DNA from: JBDHRG01 sp039807445
GTDB taxonomy: Bacteria; Pseudomonadota; Gammaproteobacteria; Competibacterales; Competibacteraceae
Assembly: GCA_039807445.1 (NCBI GenBank)
Contig: JBDHRG010000017.1
Location: forward strand, 1-33,450
Direction: 5' to 3'
Length of the DNA: 33,450 nucleotides
Shown: positions 1-7,796 of the stretch, piece after piece
How positions within the stretch are numbered: the first letter of the stretch is position 1
How the letters are laid out: every line of letters begins with the position of its first letter
Position numbers and translations under genes: made by a program
Notes under the pieces: model-generated
Databases searched by the model: none
Told to the model about the DNA's origin: nothing
The model's input: only the letters and a program-made list of their open reading frames with translations

Positions 1-1
1 C

Positions 2-235
2 GCCGCGGACGCCGCGCGGGCGGTGGCCGGCACCTGGGACCCGCTGCGGCTCGCCGAGCGCGGCCTGCCCGGGATGCACGGCGATCCGCTCGCCGCGGCG
101 CGCTGGTATGCCCGTGCGCTCGCCGCCGGCGACAAGGACGCCGGCGCCCGGCTCGAGGCGCTGCGCGCCTGGGGCCGCGAGCAGGCGGCCCGCGATCCGG
201 CGCAGGCGCAACGGCTCGGGGAGCTGCTGCGCTGA
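2..235 (+). CDS. C-terminal fragment of a Sel1/TPR-like repeat protein (5' end outside window)
   Basis: The frame is open from the first bases of the window, so the true start lies upstream and only about 77 C-terminal residues are visible. The segment with GDPLAAARWYARALAAGD, followed by a run rich in Ala, Leu and Arg, has the spacing of a Sel1-type tetratricopeptide helix pair (small residues, then W-Y-x-x-A-L-A-A-G). The tail is a charged, Ala-rich helix ending in GELLR. Sel1-like proteins usually act as protein-interaction scaffolds, but nothing here identifies a partner. Other alpha-helical repeat families remain possible. It runs convergently toward the TAXI protein gene. Confidence 0.5.
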   Translation, partial: AADAARAVAGTWDPLRLAERGLPGMHGDPLAAARWYARALAAGDKDAGARLEALRAWGREQAARDPAQAQRLGELLR

Positions 236-263
236 TGGTGGTGATGGAGGGGATCAGGGATGG

Positions 264-296
264 GCGATGAGGATGGGATATCCCATTCCTCATCGC
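264..296. repeat. Palindromic intergenic repeat (ATGAGGAATGGG family)
   Basis: The arm GCGATGAGG-ATGGGAT is followed immediately by its near-perfect reverse complement ATCCCAT-TCCTCATCGC, with one extra base in the right arm. The palindrome sits between two convergent genes, so it could act as a bidirectional terminator or be a copy of a dispersed repeat. The same ATGAGGAATGGG vocabulary recurs near 25577-25636 and 33365-33450. Confidence 0.7.
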
Positions 297-313
297 TCTT
301 CACCCATTGCCCG

Positions 314-1276
314 TCACGGCTTCGGCCGCTGGTCCAGCCACTGCTGTGCGGCGCGGGCGCGGGTCCAGCCGGGCACTTGCGCGGCGATGCTGACTTCCTG
401 CCACTTCGGGTGCCGGCCCGGCTGGCGGAAGGCGTCGAAGCGGTCGAGGAAGCGGGTGATGAATTGCGCCAGCTGCGCGTAGCGCTGCGTGCCGGGGTTC
501 CAGTTGTACACCGCCAGCACCGCGCCGACCGCGAGCGTGGCGGTTTCCTCGCCCTCGCCGAGCAGGTTCGGGTAGTCGGCGCGGCTGAACCGCGAGGGCA
601 GGTAGGTGGCGAGCAGCGCCGGGCTCGGCTCGATCGGCAACAGGCGCAGCCCGTCGGCGGCGGTGAGCTTCTGGAACAGCGTCGCCGGCTTGCCGGCGAC
701 GTACACCAGCGCGGCGATTTCGCCCGACTTGAGCTTTTCGATCGCGGTGGCCTGGTCGAAGTGCGTGGGCTCGATCTTGACGCCGAGCGTGCCGAACACG
801 ACCTCGGCGGTCATCGAGGTGCCGCTGCCGTCGACGTCGACGTTGACCTTGCGCCCGGCGAGGTCGGCGGGCTTGTGCAGTGCCGGGTCCTTGACCAGCA
901 GGTGGAACTCCTCATTGTAGAGCTTGCTGACGAAGTGCACGCGTCGCGGCAGGTTGTCGTAGATCTGGCGCTGCTTCAGGTACTCGAGCGCGTCGGACTG
1001 CACGATCGCGACGTCGACGCCCTTCAGGTACAGCAGATCGGCTATGTTCTGCAGCGAGCCCTTGCCGAGCATCGGCAGCACCCGCAGGCCGTCGCCATCG
1101 AGCACCGCCGCGAGGTCGGCGGCGACGCGCACATAGGTGCCGTTGACCCCGCCCGAGATCACGCCGATCGTGCCACGGTTGACCGCTTGACGCAGCCCGG
1201 GCGTTTCGGCGGCGGTCGCGGCGGCGAAGCCGCTCAGCCACAGCAGCAGCCCGGCGAACAAGATGTGCTTGCGCAT
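314..1276 (-). CDS. TAXI-family TRAP transporter solute-binding protein
   Basis: The 320-residue protein begins with a signal peptide (MRKH, a hydrophobic stretch, then ATAAE near residue 24), so it should be periplasmic. The mature part has the TAXI pattern: IGVISGGVNGTYVRVAADLA near the N-terminus, then VDVAIVQSDALEYL, LAGRKVNVDVDGSGTSMTAE, and a C-terminal NWNPGTQRYAQLAQFITRFLDRFDAF helix. Family members bind small anionic organic solutes for DctQM-type TRAP permeases. No permease gene is adjacent, so this is an orphan binding protein in this window. It lies downstream of and in the same direction as the AraC regulator, about 127 bp away, next to the amine dehydrogenase operon. The substrate is unknown, and a link to aromatic amine metabolism is inference from position only. 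Confidence 0.88.
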   Translation of the reverse strand: MRKHILFAGLLLWLSGFAAATAAETPGLRQAVNRGTIGVISGGVNGTYVRVAADLAAVLDGDGLRVLPMLGKGSLQNIADLLYLKGVDVAIVQSDALEYLKQRQIYDNLPRRVHFVSKLYNEEFHLLVKDPALHKPADLAGRKVNVDVDGSGTSMTAEVVFGTLGVKIEPTHFDQATAIEKLKSGEIAALVYVAGKPATLFQKLTAADGLRLLPIEPSPALLATYLPSRFSRADYPNLLGEGEETATLAVGAVLAVYNWNPGTQRYAQLAQFITRFLDRFDAFRQPGRHPKWQEVSIAAQVPGWTRARAAQQWLDQRPKP

Positions 1277-1403
1277 GGTGGTTTCCTCCCTCGTTGGCGG
1301 CGACTCCCCGCGCCGCTCCCGCTACCGACTATAGGCGCCGTCGGCGCGAATCGGCGCGGCGGCGGCGTGGCCGATGGCCGCGAGGAAGCCGGCTCGTCCG
1401 TCT

Positions 1404-2321
1404 TCAGCCGCGTGCGGCCTGGCGGTAGTCGCGCGGCGAGCGGCCGTAGCGGGTCTTGAAGCTGCGCGCGAAGTGCGCCGCGTCGCTGAAGCCCCAGAAG
1501 AAGGCGATCGCGGTGATGCTGGCGTCGCAGCCGTGGTCGGCGAGGTCGCGCGCGCAGCGCTCGAGGCGGCGCTCCTGCACCAGCCGGGCGACGGTCTGGC
1601 CGCGGCGTGCGAACAGGCGGTGCAGCTGGCGCAGCGACACGCCGACCGCGGCGGCGATCTGCGCCGGCCCGAGTCCGGGCTCGGCGAGCCGCTCTTCGAT
1701 CAGCGCCCGCGCGCGGCGGTACAGCGCCTCGTCGGCGCCGACCGGCGGCGCCTCCGGCGCCAGTGCCGGCGGCAGCAGCGCCAGCAGCGCCTGCTGCATC
1801 GCCGCGCCCTCGCCGTCCTCGAGCTGCTCGATGCCGGCGTGCGCGTCGAGCAGCAGGTGGCCGAGCAGCGCGCCGAGGCGGCTGTCGCCGGCGATGCGCG
1901 TACCGGGGCGCAGCCGGCGGTGGCGGAAGGCTTCGGCGACGCGCGGCCGCGGCAGGTGGCACGAGAGCTGGGTCCAGGCGCCGCGGTAGCGGAAGTCGCA
2001 GGGCTGGCAGGCGTCGATCAGCACCAGGTCGCCGGGGGCGAGCTCGGCGCGCTCGCCGCCCTGGCTCATGCAGGCTTCGCCAGCGCCCTGCAGTACCAGG
2101 AAGTAGTACTTGCCGTCTTCGGCGGCAACGTCGCGGTGGTCGCGGAAGGCGCGTGCGCCCTGGCCGGCGATCGCGACCAGCTCGAGTCCGCCGCCGCGCT
2201 GCAGCCGCACCGAGCCGCTGAAGCCGGGCGCCGCGCCGTCGGCCTCGACGTGGAAGCGGCCGCAGGCGTGCAGCAGCGCCGCGCGCCAGTGCTCGAAGGA
2301 CGGCTCGACAGACAGGCCCAT
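1404..2321 (-). CDS. AraC-family transcriptional regulator, divergent from the amine dehydrogenase operon
   Basis: The start chosen is the ATG at 2321, because GGGGGGAG lies directly upstream on the minus strand; a longer frame reaching 2411 lacks such a site. The protein is about 305 residues. The N-terminal half resembles the AraC-binding-like (cupin) sensor fold of FeaR-type regulators. The C-terminal ~100 residues carry both AraC helix-turn-helix motifs: IAAAVGVSLRQLHRLFARRG, and then ITAIAFFWGFSDAAHFARSF with the closing YGRSPRDYR. In E. coli, FeaR activates genes for aromatic amine and aldehyde oxidation, and the divergent position here implies a comparable role for the aau operon. Inducer and operator are not visible. 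The function as aau activator is inference; the family assignment is firm. Confidence 0.9.
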   Translation of the reverse strand: MGLSVEPSFEHWRAALLHACGRFHVEADGAAPGFSGSVRLQRGGGLELVAIAGQGARAFRDHRDVAAEDGKYYFLVLQGAGEACMSQGGERAELAPGDLVLIDACQPCDFRYRGAWTQLSCHLPRPRVAEAFRHRRLRPGTRIAGDSRLGALLGHLLLDAHAGIEQLEDGEGAAMQQALLALLPPALAPEAPPVGADEALYRRARALIEERLAEPGLGPAQIAAAVGVSLRQLHRLFARRGQTVARLVQERRLERCARDLADHGCDASITAIAFFWGFSDAAHFARSFKTRYGRSPRDYRQAARG

Positions 2322-2549
2322 GGCTCTCCCCCCGGTGGCTGCGTCGCGTACTGGTAACACGAGTCGCTGATTCGACAAAGCACCACGTGCGTCGTGGCCG
2401 ACGGCTGGCACGGTCCGGCAAGCGCGCGGGCAGCCTCGGACAAGACCGCGCCGCCATCATGGCCTAGGGTTTCAGGCGGGCCCGCCGGTCGGGCTGCACA
2501 ACGAACAAGCCCCCCACACCACCCCCGCCAGGGGATCGAGGAGGAAGGC
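2322..2549. promoter_or_regulatory. Divergent promoter region between the AraC regulator and aauB
   Basis: These 228 bp separate two divergent starts and must hold both promoters. CCACG-TGCGT-CGTGG near 2382-2396 is a short inverted repeat that could be part of an operator. A good GGAGGAA ribosome binding site lies just before the aauB start at 2550. I could not identify convincing -35/-10 boxes. Confidence 0.5.
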
Positions 2550-3689
2550 ATGAGCATCAGGAGACTCGCCGCCGCCGCGGCGCTGGTCGGCGCGCTCGCG
2601 CCGGTTGGTGCCCACGCGACCCTGCCCGAGGACACACTGGGCCAGGAAACCCTGCCGTTCCCGCCCGAACCGCACCGCGCCTACATCGTCGACATGGAAT
2701 TCGAGAACATGGTGGCCACGCGCGTCACCGTGATCGACCCCGACGCCAAGCGCATGCTCGGCATGATCCCGACCGGCGGCGCGGCGCCGGCGGCGTTGTC
2801 GCGCGACGGCAAGCGGGTCTACACCGCCGACATCTTCTATTCGCGCTACACGCGCGGCACGCGCACCGACGTGCTGACCGCGTGGGACACCTCGAAGCTC
2901 GAGCCGCTCTGGGAGCTCGAGATCCCGACCAAGCGCGCCAGCACCATCGTCCAGCGCGACGCGCTCGGCGTCAGCGACGACGACCGCTTCGTCTACGTCT
3001 TCAACCTGACGCCCTCGACCTCGGTGACGGTGGTCGACGTGCCGGCGCGCACGGTGGCGTCCGAGATCGCGATCCCCGGCTGCGCGCTGAACTATCCGGT
3101 GGGCAAGCGCCGCTTCGCCTCGATGTGCGGCGACGGCACGCTGCAGCTGATCACGCTCGACGAGGCTGGCAAGGAGGCCGCGCGCGACAAGCTGGCGCTG
3201 TTCGATCCGAACCGCAAGCCGCTGATCGAGCGCGGCGTCGTCCACGCCGGCGTCTATTATTTCACGACGCTCGACGGCATGGTGCACGGTGCCGACCTCG
3301 CCGGCGACAAGCCGAAGGCGATCGAACCGTGGTCGCTCGTCACCGACGACGAGCGCAAGGCTGGCTGGGCGCCCGGCGGCTGGCAGCTGATGGCGGTGTC
3401 GCCGAAGAGCGGCCGCCTCTACGTGCTGATGCACCCCGACCACCACGACGGCCTGTGGGAAGACCCGAGCACGCAGATCTGGGTCTACGACCTGAAGACC
3501 CGCAGCAAGGTCGGCACGCTCGAGTCGCCGGCCCCGGTGTGGAGCCTGCGTGCGACCAGCGACGACAAGCCGCTCTTGCTCGGCACCAACATCGAGGGCG
3601 GGCTCGAGGTGTTCGACCTGACGGCGGGCAAGCACGCCGGCACCTTGCCCAAGATCGCCAAGACCCCCGTCCAGGTGCTGACGCACTGA
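2550..3689 (+). CDS. aauB: Aromatic amine dehydrogenase, large (heavy) subunit
   Basis: The 379-residue precursor has a Sec signal (MSIRRLAAAAALVGALAPVGAHA, cleavage likely after residue 23) and a mature part built of repeated blades such as RVTVIDPDAKRMLGMIP, VTVVDVPARTVASEIAIPG and IWVYDLKTRSKVGTLESP. That is the seven-bladed propeller of the MADH/AADH heavy chain. The large subunit packs against the TTQ-bearing small subunit in a periplasmic heterotetramer that oxidises primary amines to aldehydes and ammonia. It heads an operon followed by MauE-like, MauD-like and small-subunit genes, the conserved B-E-D-A order. The small subunit matches the aromatic rather than the methylamine enzyme, so aauB is preferred over mauB. 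Start codon support is GAGGAGGAA seven bases upstream. Confidence 0.93.
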   Translation: MSIRRLAAAAALVGALAPVGAHATLPEDTLGQETLPFPPEPHRAYIVDMEFENMVATRVTVIDPDAKRMLGMIPTGGAAPAALSRDGKRVYTADIFYSRYTRGTRTDVLTAWDTSKLEPLWELEIPTKRASTIVQRDALGVSDDDRFVYVFNLTPSTSVTVVDVPARTVASEIAIPGCALNYPVGKRRFASMCGDGTLQLITLDEAGKEAARDKLALFDPNRKPLIERGVVHAGVYYFTTLDGMVHGADLAGDKPKAIEPWSLVTDDERKAGWAPGGWQLMAVSPKSGRLYVLMHPDHHDGLWEDPSTQIWVYDLKTRSKVGTLESPAPVWSLRATSDDKPLLLGTNIEGGLEVFDLTAGKHAGTLPKIAKTPVQVLTH

Positions 3690-3695
3690 GGCGCC

Positions 3696-4244
3696 GTGAC
3701 CATGACCCTGTTCGATCCGGTTCCTGTCACCGCTGCGGCGCTGGCGCTGGCCGTGCTGCTGGCGATGGCCGCGGCGCACAAGCTGCGCGCGCCGGCACGC
3801 TTCGCCGGCCAGCTCGCCGGCTACGCGCTGCTGCCCGCGGCGCTGGTGCCCGCGGCGGCGCGGCTGCTGGCGCTGGTCGAGGCGCTGCTGGCACTCGCGC
3901 TGCTGTGGCCATCGACGCGCGCGCCCGCGGCGCTGGCGACGGCGGCGTTGCTCGTGCTGTACGCCGGCGCGATGGCGCTGAACCTGGCGCGCGGGCGCCG
4001 CGACATCGATTGCGGCTGCGCCGGCCCCGGGCTCGAGCGCCCGCTCGGCGGTGCGCTGCTGGTGCGCAACGCGCTGCTGGCGGCGCTCGCGCTGCTCGCC
4101 GCTGCCGAGCCGCTGGCGCGTGCGCTCGGCGGCTTCGACCTGTTCGTCATCGTCGCCGCGGCTGCGGCGGCACTGTTCCTTTACGCCGCGGCCGACGGAC
4201 TGCTCGCCCACGCGCCGCGGCTGGCCCGGCTGACCGGGAGGTAA
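3696..4244 (+). CDS. aauE: MauE-like membrane protein for amine dehydrogenase maturation
   Basis: The ~182-residue protein is almost entirely hydrophobic, with four or more membrane segments (for example residues 12-28, 42-72, 78-96 and 115-132). It carries the MauE signature IDCGCAG, with Cys106 and Cys108 next to a membrane segment. MauE works with MauD in exporting and oxidatively folding the disulfide-rich small subunit, probably as a DsbB/VKOR-like redox partner. The start is ambiguous: GTG at 3696 and ATG at 3702 are both in frame, and the GAGG at 3687-3690 fits GTG better by spacing. It lies 6 bp after aauB and 3 bp before aauD, consistent with tight co-translation. Confidence 0.9.
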   Translation: MTMTLFDPVPVTAAALALAVLLAMAAAHKLRAPARFAGQLAGYALLPAALVPAAARLLALVEALLALALLWPSTRAPAALATAALLVLYAGAMALNLARGRRDIDCGCAGPGLERPLGGALLVRNALLAALALLAAAEPLARALGGFDLFVIVAAAAAALFLYAAADGLLAHAPRLARLTGR

Positions 4245-4247
4245 GAG

Positions 4248-4859
4248 ATGGATGCCCTGATCGTTTCCGATGTGCTGCTGTGGTGCCTGCTGCTGGCGCT
4301 GGTGTTCGTGGTGATGGGGCTGGTGCGCCAGATCGGCGTGCTGCATGCGCGCATCGCCCCGGCCGGCGCGCTGGTGATCGACAAGGGGGCTGCCGTCGGC
4401 CAGCCTGCGCCCAGGCTGACCGCCGAAGACCGCCGCGGCCGGCCGGTCAACATCGGCTACGCCGGTGAGCGCGGCCAGCTGCTGTTCTTCCTGTCGCCGA
4501 ACTGCCCGATCTGCAAGTCGCTGTTGCCGGTGGTCAAGGCGATCGCCAGGGCCGAGGCCGGCCGGGTCGAGGTGGTCTACGTCAGCGACGGCGATCCGGC
4601 GGCGCAGGCGGCGCTGATCGCCGAGCACGGCCTGGCCGACGCCGCCTACGTGGTCGGCCCCGAGATCGGCATGCGCTACCAGATCGGCAAGCTGCCCTAC
4701 GCGGTGCTGATCGACGCGCACGGTACCCTGCGCGCCAAGGGCCTGGTCAATTCGCGCGAGCACCTCGACAGCCTGTTCGAAGCCGAGCAGCTGCGGTTCG
4801 GCTCGCTGCAGGACTACCTGCACGGCACCGCCGCGCCGCGGGCGGACGAGATCAAGTGA
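4248..4859 (+). CDS. aauD: MauD-like thioredoxin-fold protein (disulfide folding of the small subunit)
   Basis: The 203-residue protein has one N-terminal membrane anchor (about residues 4-27) followed by a periplasmic thioredoxin-like domain. The active site is FLSPNCPICKSLLP, with Cys86 and Cys89 forming a CPIC motif. The later IGKLPYAVLIDAHGTLRAKGLVNSREHLDSL holds the cis-proline strand and matches the MauD C-terminal pattern. MauD is needed for correct disulfide formation in the amine dehydrogenase small subunit, which here has 14 cysteines. The ATG is preceded by GGGAGGTAAGAG. It is the third gene of the operon and ends 16 bp before aauA. Confidence 0.93.
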   Translation: MDALIVSDVLLWCLLLALVFVVMGLVRQIGVLHARIAPAGALVIDKGAAVGQPAPRLTAEDRRGRPVNIGYAGERGQLLFFLSPNCPICKSLLPVVKAIARAEAGRVEVVYVSDGDPAAQAALIAEHGLADAAYVVGPEIGMRYQIGKLPYAVLIDAHGTLRAKGLVNSREHLDSLFEAEQLRFGSLQDYLHGTAAPRADEIK

Positions 4860-4875
4860 GGGGAGGGGGAATCCG

Positions 4876-5400
4876 ATGAAACTGCTCGATCGCCTGTTCG
4901 AAGGCTCGACCCGGCGCATGGCCGCGGTCACGTCGCGCCGCACCGCGCTGGCGCGGATCGGCTCGTGGGTCGTCGCCGGCTCGGCGCTGCCGCTGCTGCT
5001 GCCGATCGACCGCGTCGCGGGGCGCGCCGACGCCGCCGAAGCCGGCCGCCCCGGCGATCCGGGCGACCCGAGCAAATGCGACTACTGGCGCTACTGCTCG
5101 ATCGACGGCTTCCTGTGCACCTGCTGCGGCGGTTCGATCAACACCTGCCCGCCCGGCGCCGAAGTGTCGCTGGTGACCTGGGTCGGCACCTGCCACAACC
5201 CGGCCGACGACAAGGACTACATCGTCGCCTACAACGACTGCTGCGGTAAGCACAGCTGCGCCCAGTGCGCCTGCACCCGCAACGACAGCGAGCAGCCGAT
5301 GTACCGCCCGTTCAACAACAACGACATCAACTGGTGCCTGGGCGCCAAGGCCAACGTCTACAACTGCACGGTCGCGGTGATCCGCGGCGTGGCCAGCTGA
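4876..5400 (+). CDS. aauA: Aromatic amine dehydrogenase, small subunit (TTQ-bearing)
   Basis: The 174-residue precursor begins with a twin-arginine-like leader (SRRTALARIG, then a hydrophobic stretch). The mature part has 14 cysteines, including DGFLCTCCGG, DCCGKHSCAQCAC and NWCLGA. From the published Alcaligenes faecalis enzyme as I recall it, key residues line up with a constant offset of seven. The two TTQ tryptophans are Trp102 (TWVG) and Trp153 (INWC), spaced 51 apart as in the family. The catalytic base is Asp121 (NDCCGK). Asp77 and Thr165 are also kept. The segment VTWVGTCHNP and the DCCGK..C..C.C spacing favour the aromatic amine enzyme over methylamine dehydrogenase. It oxidises aromatic primary amines in the periplasm; exact substrates cannot be read from the sequence. 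Confidence 0.94.
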   Translation: MKLLDRLFEGSTRRMAAVTSRRTALARIGSWVVAGSALPLLLPIDRVAGRADAAEAGRPGDPGDPSKCDYWRYCSIDGFLCTCCGGSINTCPPGAEVSLVTWVGTCHNPADDKDYIVAYNDCCGKHSCAQCACTRNDSEQPMYRPFNNNDINWCLGAKANVYNCTVAVIRGVAS

Positions 5401-5412
5401 TCCCGCGAGGTT

Positions 5413-5448
5413 CCTGTTTCCTCCCCGGCGGAGGGGGGAGGAAACAGG
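5413..5448 (+). terminator. Strong stem-loop between aauA and the cytochrome gene
   Basis: A perfect 14-bp inverted repeat (CCTGTTTCCTCCCC and its complement) encloses an 8-base loop, starting 13 bp after the aauA stop. No T-run follows. It may be a partial terminator, or an RNA stabiliser that keeps aauBEDA mRNA more abundant than the downstream genes. The ribosome binding site of the next gene (GGGGAGGAGG) starts at the base of the stem. Confidence 0.7.
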
Positions 5449-5460
5449 GGAGGAGGTTCT

Positions 5461-5976
5461 ATGCGTTCGTTCCTGCTCGGCGTGCTGCTGCTCGCCGCCG
5501 TGGTGCCGGCGGTGCAGGGCCGCTCGATTCCGCAGCCCGGTCAGCCGGTCTCGATCGGCACCACGCCGGCCCCGCCCCCTGGCGGGGCCGGCTACCGGCC
5601 TGCGGTCAACTGGCAGCTGCAGTGCGCCGGCTGCCACCTCGAGGACGGCCGCGGCGCGCGCGCCAACGACGTGCCAAGGTTGCAGGGTTTCGTCGGCCGC
5701 TTCCTCGAGGTCGACGGCGGGCGCGAGTTCCTGCTGCGCGTGCCCGGCGTGTCGCAGTCGGCGCTGAGCGATGCCGAGACCGCGGCGCTGCTGAACTGGA
5801 TCATCGCCGACGGCATGGCCGGCGCCAGCCGCCCGGCCGACTTCCAGCCCTTCACCGAAGCCGAGGTCGCGCGACTGCGCCACCAGGCGCTGCTCGACCT
5901 GCCCGGCACGCGCGCGAAGCTGATCGGTGCGATCCGCGCGCGCGGCTTCGCGATCGAGGACGGGCTCGCGCCCTGA
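5461..5976 (+). CDS. Periplasmic mono-haem c-type cytochrome of the aau cluster
   Basis: The 171-residue protein has a signal peptide (about residues 1-20), a Pro/Gly-rich linker (residues 24-45, with TPAPPPGGAG) and one haem c site, LQCAGCHLEDGRG, with Cys55, Cys58 and His59. Downstream LLNWIIADGMAG may supply a Met axial ligand, although this is not certain. It lies 60 bp after the small subunit with a strong GGGGAGGAGG site, so it is probably co-expressed with the dehydrogenase. The likely role is accepting electrons from the reduced TTQ cofactor, in place of the blue copper protein (amicyanin or azurin) used by known amine dehydrogenases. No copper-protein gene is present here. It has only one haem site, so it is not a diheme MauG. 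Confidence 0.8.
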   Translation: MRSFLLGVLLLAAVVPAVQGRSIPQPGQPVSIGTTPAPPPGGAGYRPAVNWQLQCAGCHLEDGRGARANDVPRLQGFVGRFLEVDGGREFLLRVPGVSQSALSDAETAALLNWIIADGMAGASRPADFQPFTEAEVARLRHQALLDLPGTRAKLIGAIRARGFAIEDGLAP

Positions 5977-6099
5977 AACGCCCCCGGGCGATGCGTTGGC
6001 ACGCCCGGTCAATCCCGGTGGCAGTCCCGGTCAAGCCCGGACGCTGCCGGCGCGGCATGCTGGCCGCATTCCATCCGTTTTCCGAGGAGGACCCCGACG

Positions 6100-7590
6100 A
6101 TGTCGCAGACACCCACGCTTTCGGCCGCCACCACGGCCTTCCTGGCGCGCCCGGCGCGCATGCTGGTCGGCGCCGACTGGGTGGCGGCCGCCTCCGGCGC
6201 CACCTTGCCGGTTCACGATCCCGCCACCGGCGGGAAGATCGCCGAGGTGCCGGCGGGTGCCGCCACCGACGTCGACCGTGCGGTGCGCGCCGCGCGCGCG
6301 GCGTTCGACGACCCGGCCTGGGCGAAGATGCGCCCGGCCGAGCGCGAGCGCCTGTTGATCCGCCTGTCGGAGCTGATCGCCGCCCACGGCGAAGAACTGG
6401 CCGAGCTCGAGACGCTCGAGAACGGCAAGTCGATCAATCTGTCGCGGATACTCGAGGTCGGCCACTCGGTCGAGTTCGTGCGCTACATGGCTGGCTGGGC
6501 GACCAAGCTCGAGGGCAGCACGGTCGACCTGTCGATCCCGTTCGGCGAGGGTTACCACGCCTTCACGCTGCGCGAGCCGGTCGGCGTGGTCGGTGCGATC
6601 ATCCCGTGGAACTTCCCGCTGGTGATGGCGGTGTGGAAGATCGCCCCGGCGCTGGCCTGCGGCTGCACCGTGGTGCTCAAGCCCGCCGAGGAGACCCCGC
6701 TGACCGCGCTGCGCCTGGCCGAGCTGGTGCTCGAGGCCGGTTTCCCCGCCGGCGTGGTCAACGTCGTCACCGGCCTGGGTCACGAGGCGGGCGCCGCGCT
6801 CGCCGCGCACCCCGGCATCGCCAAGATCGCCTTCACCGGCTCGACCGAGATCGGCAAGCGCATCGGCCACGCCGCGGTCGACAACATGACGCGCTTCACG
6901 CTCGAACTCGGCGGCAAGTCGCCGGTGATCGTGCTCGACGACGCCGACCCGGTGGCCGCAAGCGCGGGCGCGGCCGGCGCGATCTTCTTCAACAACGGCC
7001 AGGTCTGCACCGCCGGCTCGCGGCTGTACGTACAGCGCAGGATCTTCGAGCGCGTGGTCGAGGGCGTTGCCGCCTTCGCCGCCTCGGCCAGCATCGGCCC
7101 CGGTCTCGACCCCGCGGCACAGATCAACCCGCTGGTGTCGCTGCGCCAGCAGGAGCGCGTGTTCGGCTACGTCGAGGACGGCATCCGCGCCGGCGCCAGG
7201 GCGCTGTGCGGTGCCGACTCCTGGGAGGGCGCCGGCTACTTCGTGCGCCCGACCGTACTGGTCGACGTCAAGCCCGAGATGCGTGTGGTCAGGGAAGAGA
7301 TCTTCGGTCCGGTGCTGGTGGCGCAGCCCTTCGACAGCCTCGACGAGGTGGTCGCCGCCGCCAACGACACGCCCTATGGCCTCGGCGCCAGCATCTGGTC
7401 GAACGACCTCAAGCGGGTGATGAACCTGATCCCGCGCATCCAGGCCGGCACGGTCTGGATCAACGCCCACAACCTGGTCGACCCCCACCTGCCGTTCGGC
7501 GGCTTCAAGCAGTCGGGCATCGGCCGCGAGATGGGCCGCGCCGCGCTCGAGGCCTACACCGAGACCAAGTCGGTGTGCATCGCGCTTTGA
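6100..7590 (+). CDS. NAD(P)-dependent aldehyde dehydrogenase, probably phenylacetaldehyde-type
   Basis: The 496-residue protein is a full-length class I/II aldehyde dehydrogenase. It has the substrate-pocket and cofactor motif PWNFPLVMAVWKIAPALACG, the FTGSTEIGKRI loop, the general base Glu269 in LELGGKSP and the catalytic Cys303 in NNGQVCTAGSR. The C-terminal PFGGFKQSGIGREMG is also typical. GAGGAGG lies about 8 bases before the ATG. It follows the aau genes, separated by 123 bp, and would oxidise the aryl-aldehyde released by aromatic amine dehydrogenase to an arylacetate (for example phenylacetaldehyde to phenylacetate). No signal peptide is seen, so it acts in the cytoplasm and the aldehyde must cross the membrane. 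The subfamily is inferred from context. Confidence 0.88.
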   Translation: MSQTPTLSAATTAFLARPARMLVGADWVAAASGATLPVHDPATGGKIAEVPAGAATDVDRAVRAARAAFDDPAWAKMRPAERERLLIRLSELIAAHGEELAELETLENGKSINLSRILEVGHSVEFVRYMAGWATKLEGSTVDLSIPFGEGYHAFTLREPVGVVGAIIPWNFPLVMAVWKIAPALACGCTVVLKPAEETPLTALRLAELVLEAGFPAGVVNVVTGLGHEAGAALAAHPGIAKIAFTGSTEIGKRIGHAAVDNMTRFTLELGGKSPVIVLDDADPVAASAGAAGAIFFNNGQVCTAGSRLYVQRRIFERVVEGVAAFAASASIGPGLDPAAQINPLVSLRQQERVFGYVEDGIRAGARALCGADSWEGAGYFVRPTVLVDVKPEMRVVREEIFGPVLVAQPFDSLDEVVAAANDTPYGLGASIWSNDLKRVMNLIPRIQAGTVWINAHNLVDPHLPFGGFKQSGIGREMGRAALEAYTETKSVCIAL

Positions 7591-7637
7591 GAGAGGTCCG
7601 GGGGACAGCACAGGCATGAGGAGCTAGGCACCAGGAG

Positions 7638-7686
7638 CGAGTAAAAGCATCATTACCTCGTGCCTCGTGCCTCGTGCCTGCCGGGT
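7638..7686. repeat. Intergenic repeat with GCGAGTAAAAGC core and GTGCCTC units
   Basis: After the aldehyde dehydrogenase, GGCACCAGGAGCGAGTAAAAGC is followed by three near-tandem CTCGTGC units. The outer parts are roughly inverted (GGCAC against GTGCC). The 12-base core GCGAGTAAAAGC recurs at about 31915-31926, also between genes and beside GTGCCTCG. The flanking gap of about 200 bp (7591-7796) holds no gene that I can support. Confidence 0.6.
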
Positions 7687-7796
7687 GTAGTCCGATTGTC
7701 CCCGCCCGGTGGACGATCATTTGATCGAGACGGGATTTATCCGATCCGTGGCAGCCGTCAGACTGCGCTACCTGGTACCTGGACCGGAGCCGCCCG

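Noticed and set aside
2472..5075. Long open frame on the minus strand opposite aauB-aauA
   Set aside because: It is antisense to four well-supported genes, is rich in Arg, Gln, His and Val with no recognisable domain, and arises from the GC-rich codon bias.
5461..5976. MauG-like diheme maturase
   Set aside because: Only one CxxCH motif is present and the length is about half that of MauG.
6015..6045. TGGCAC-like and repeated CCCGGTCAA elements before the aldehyde dehydrogenase as a sigma-54 promoter
   Set aside because: The -24-like TGGCACG is followed by GTCAA instead of a -12 element with GC, so the consensus is not met.
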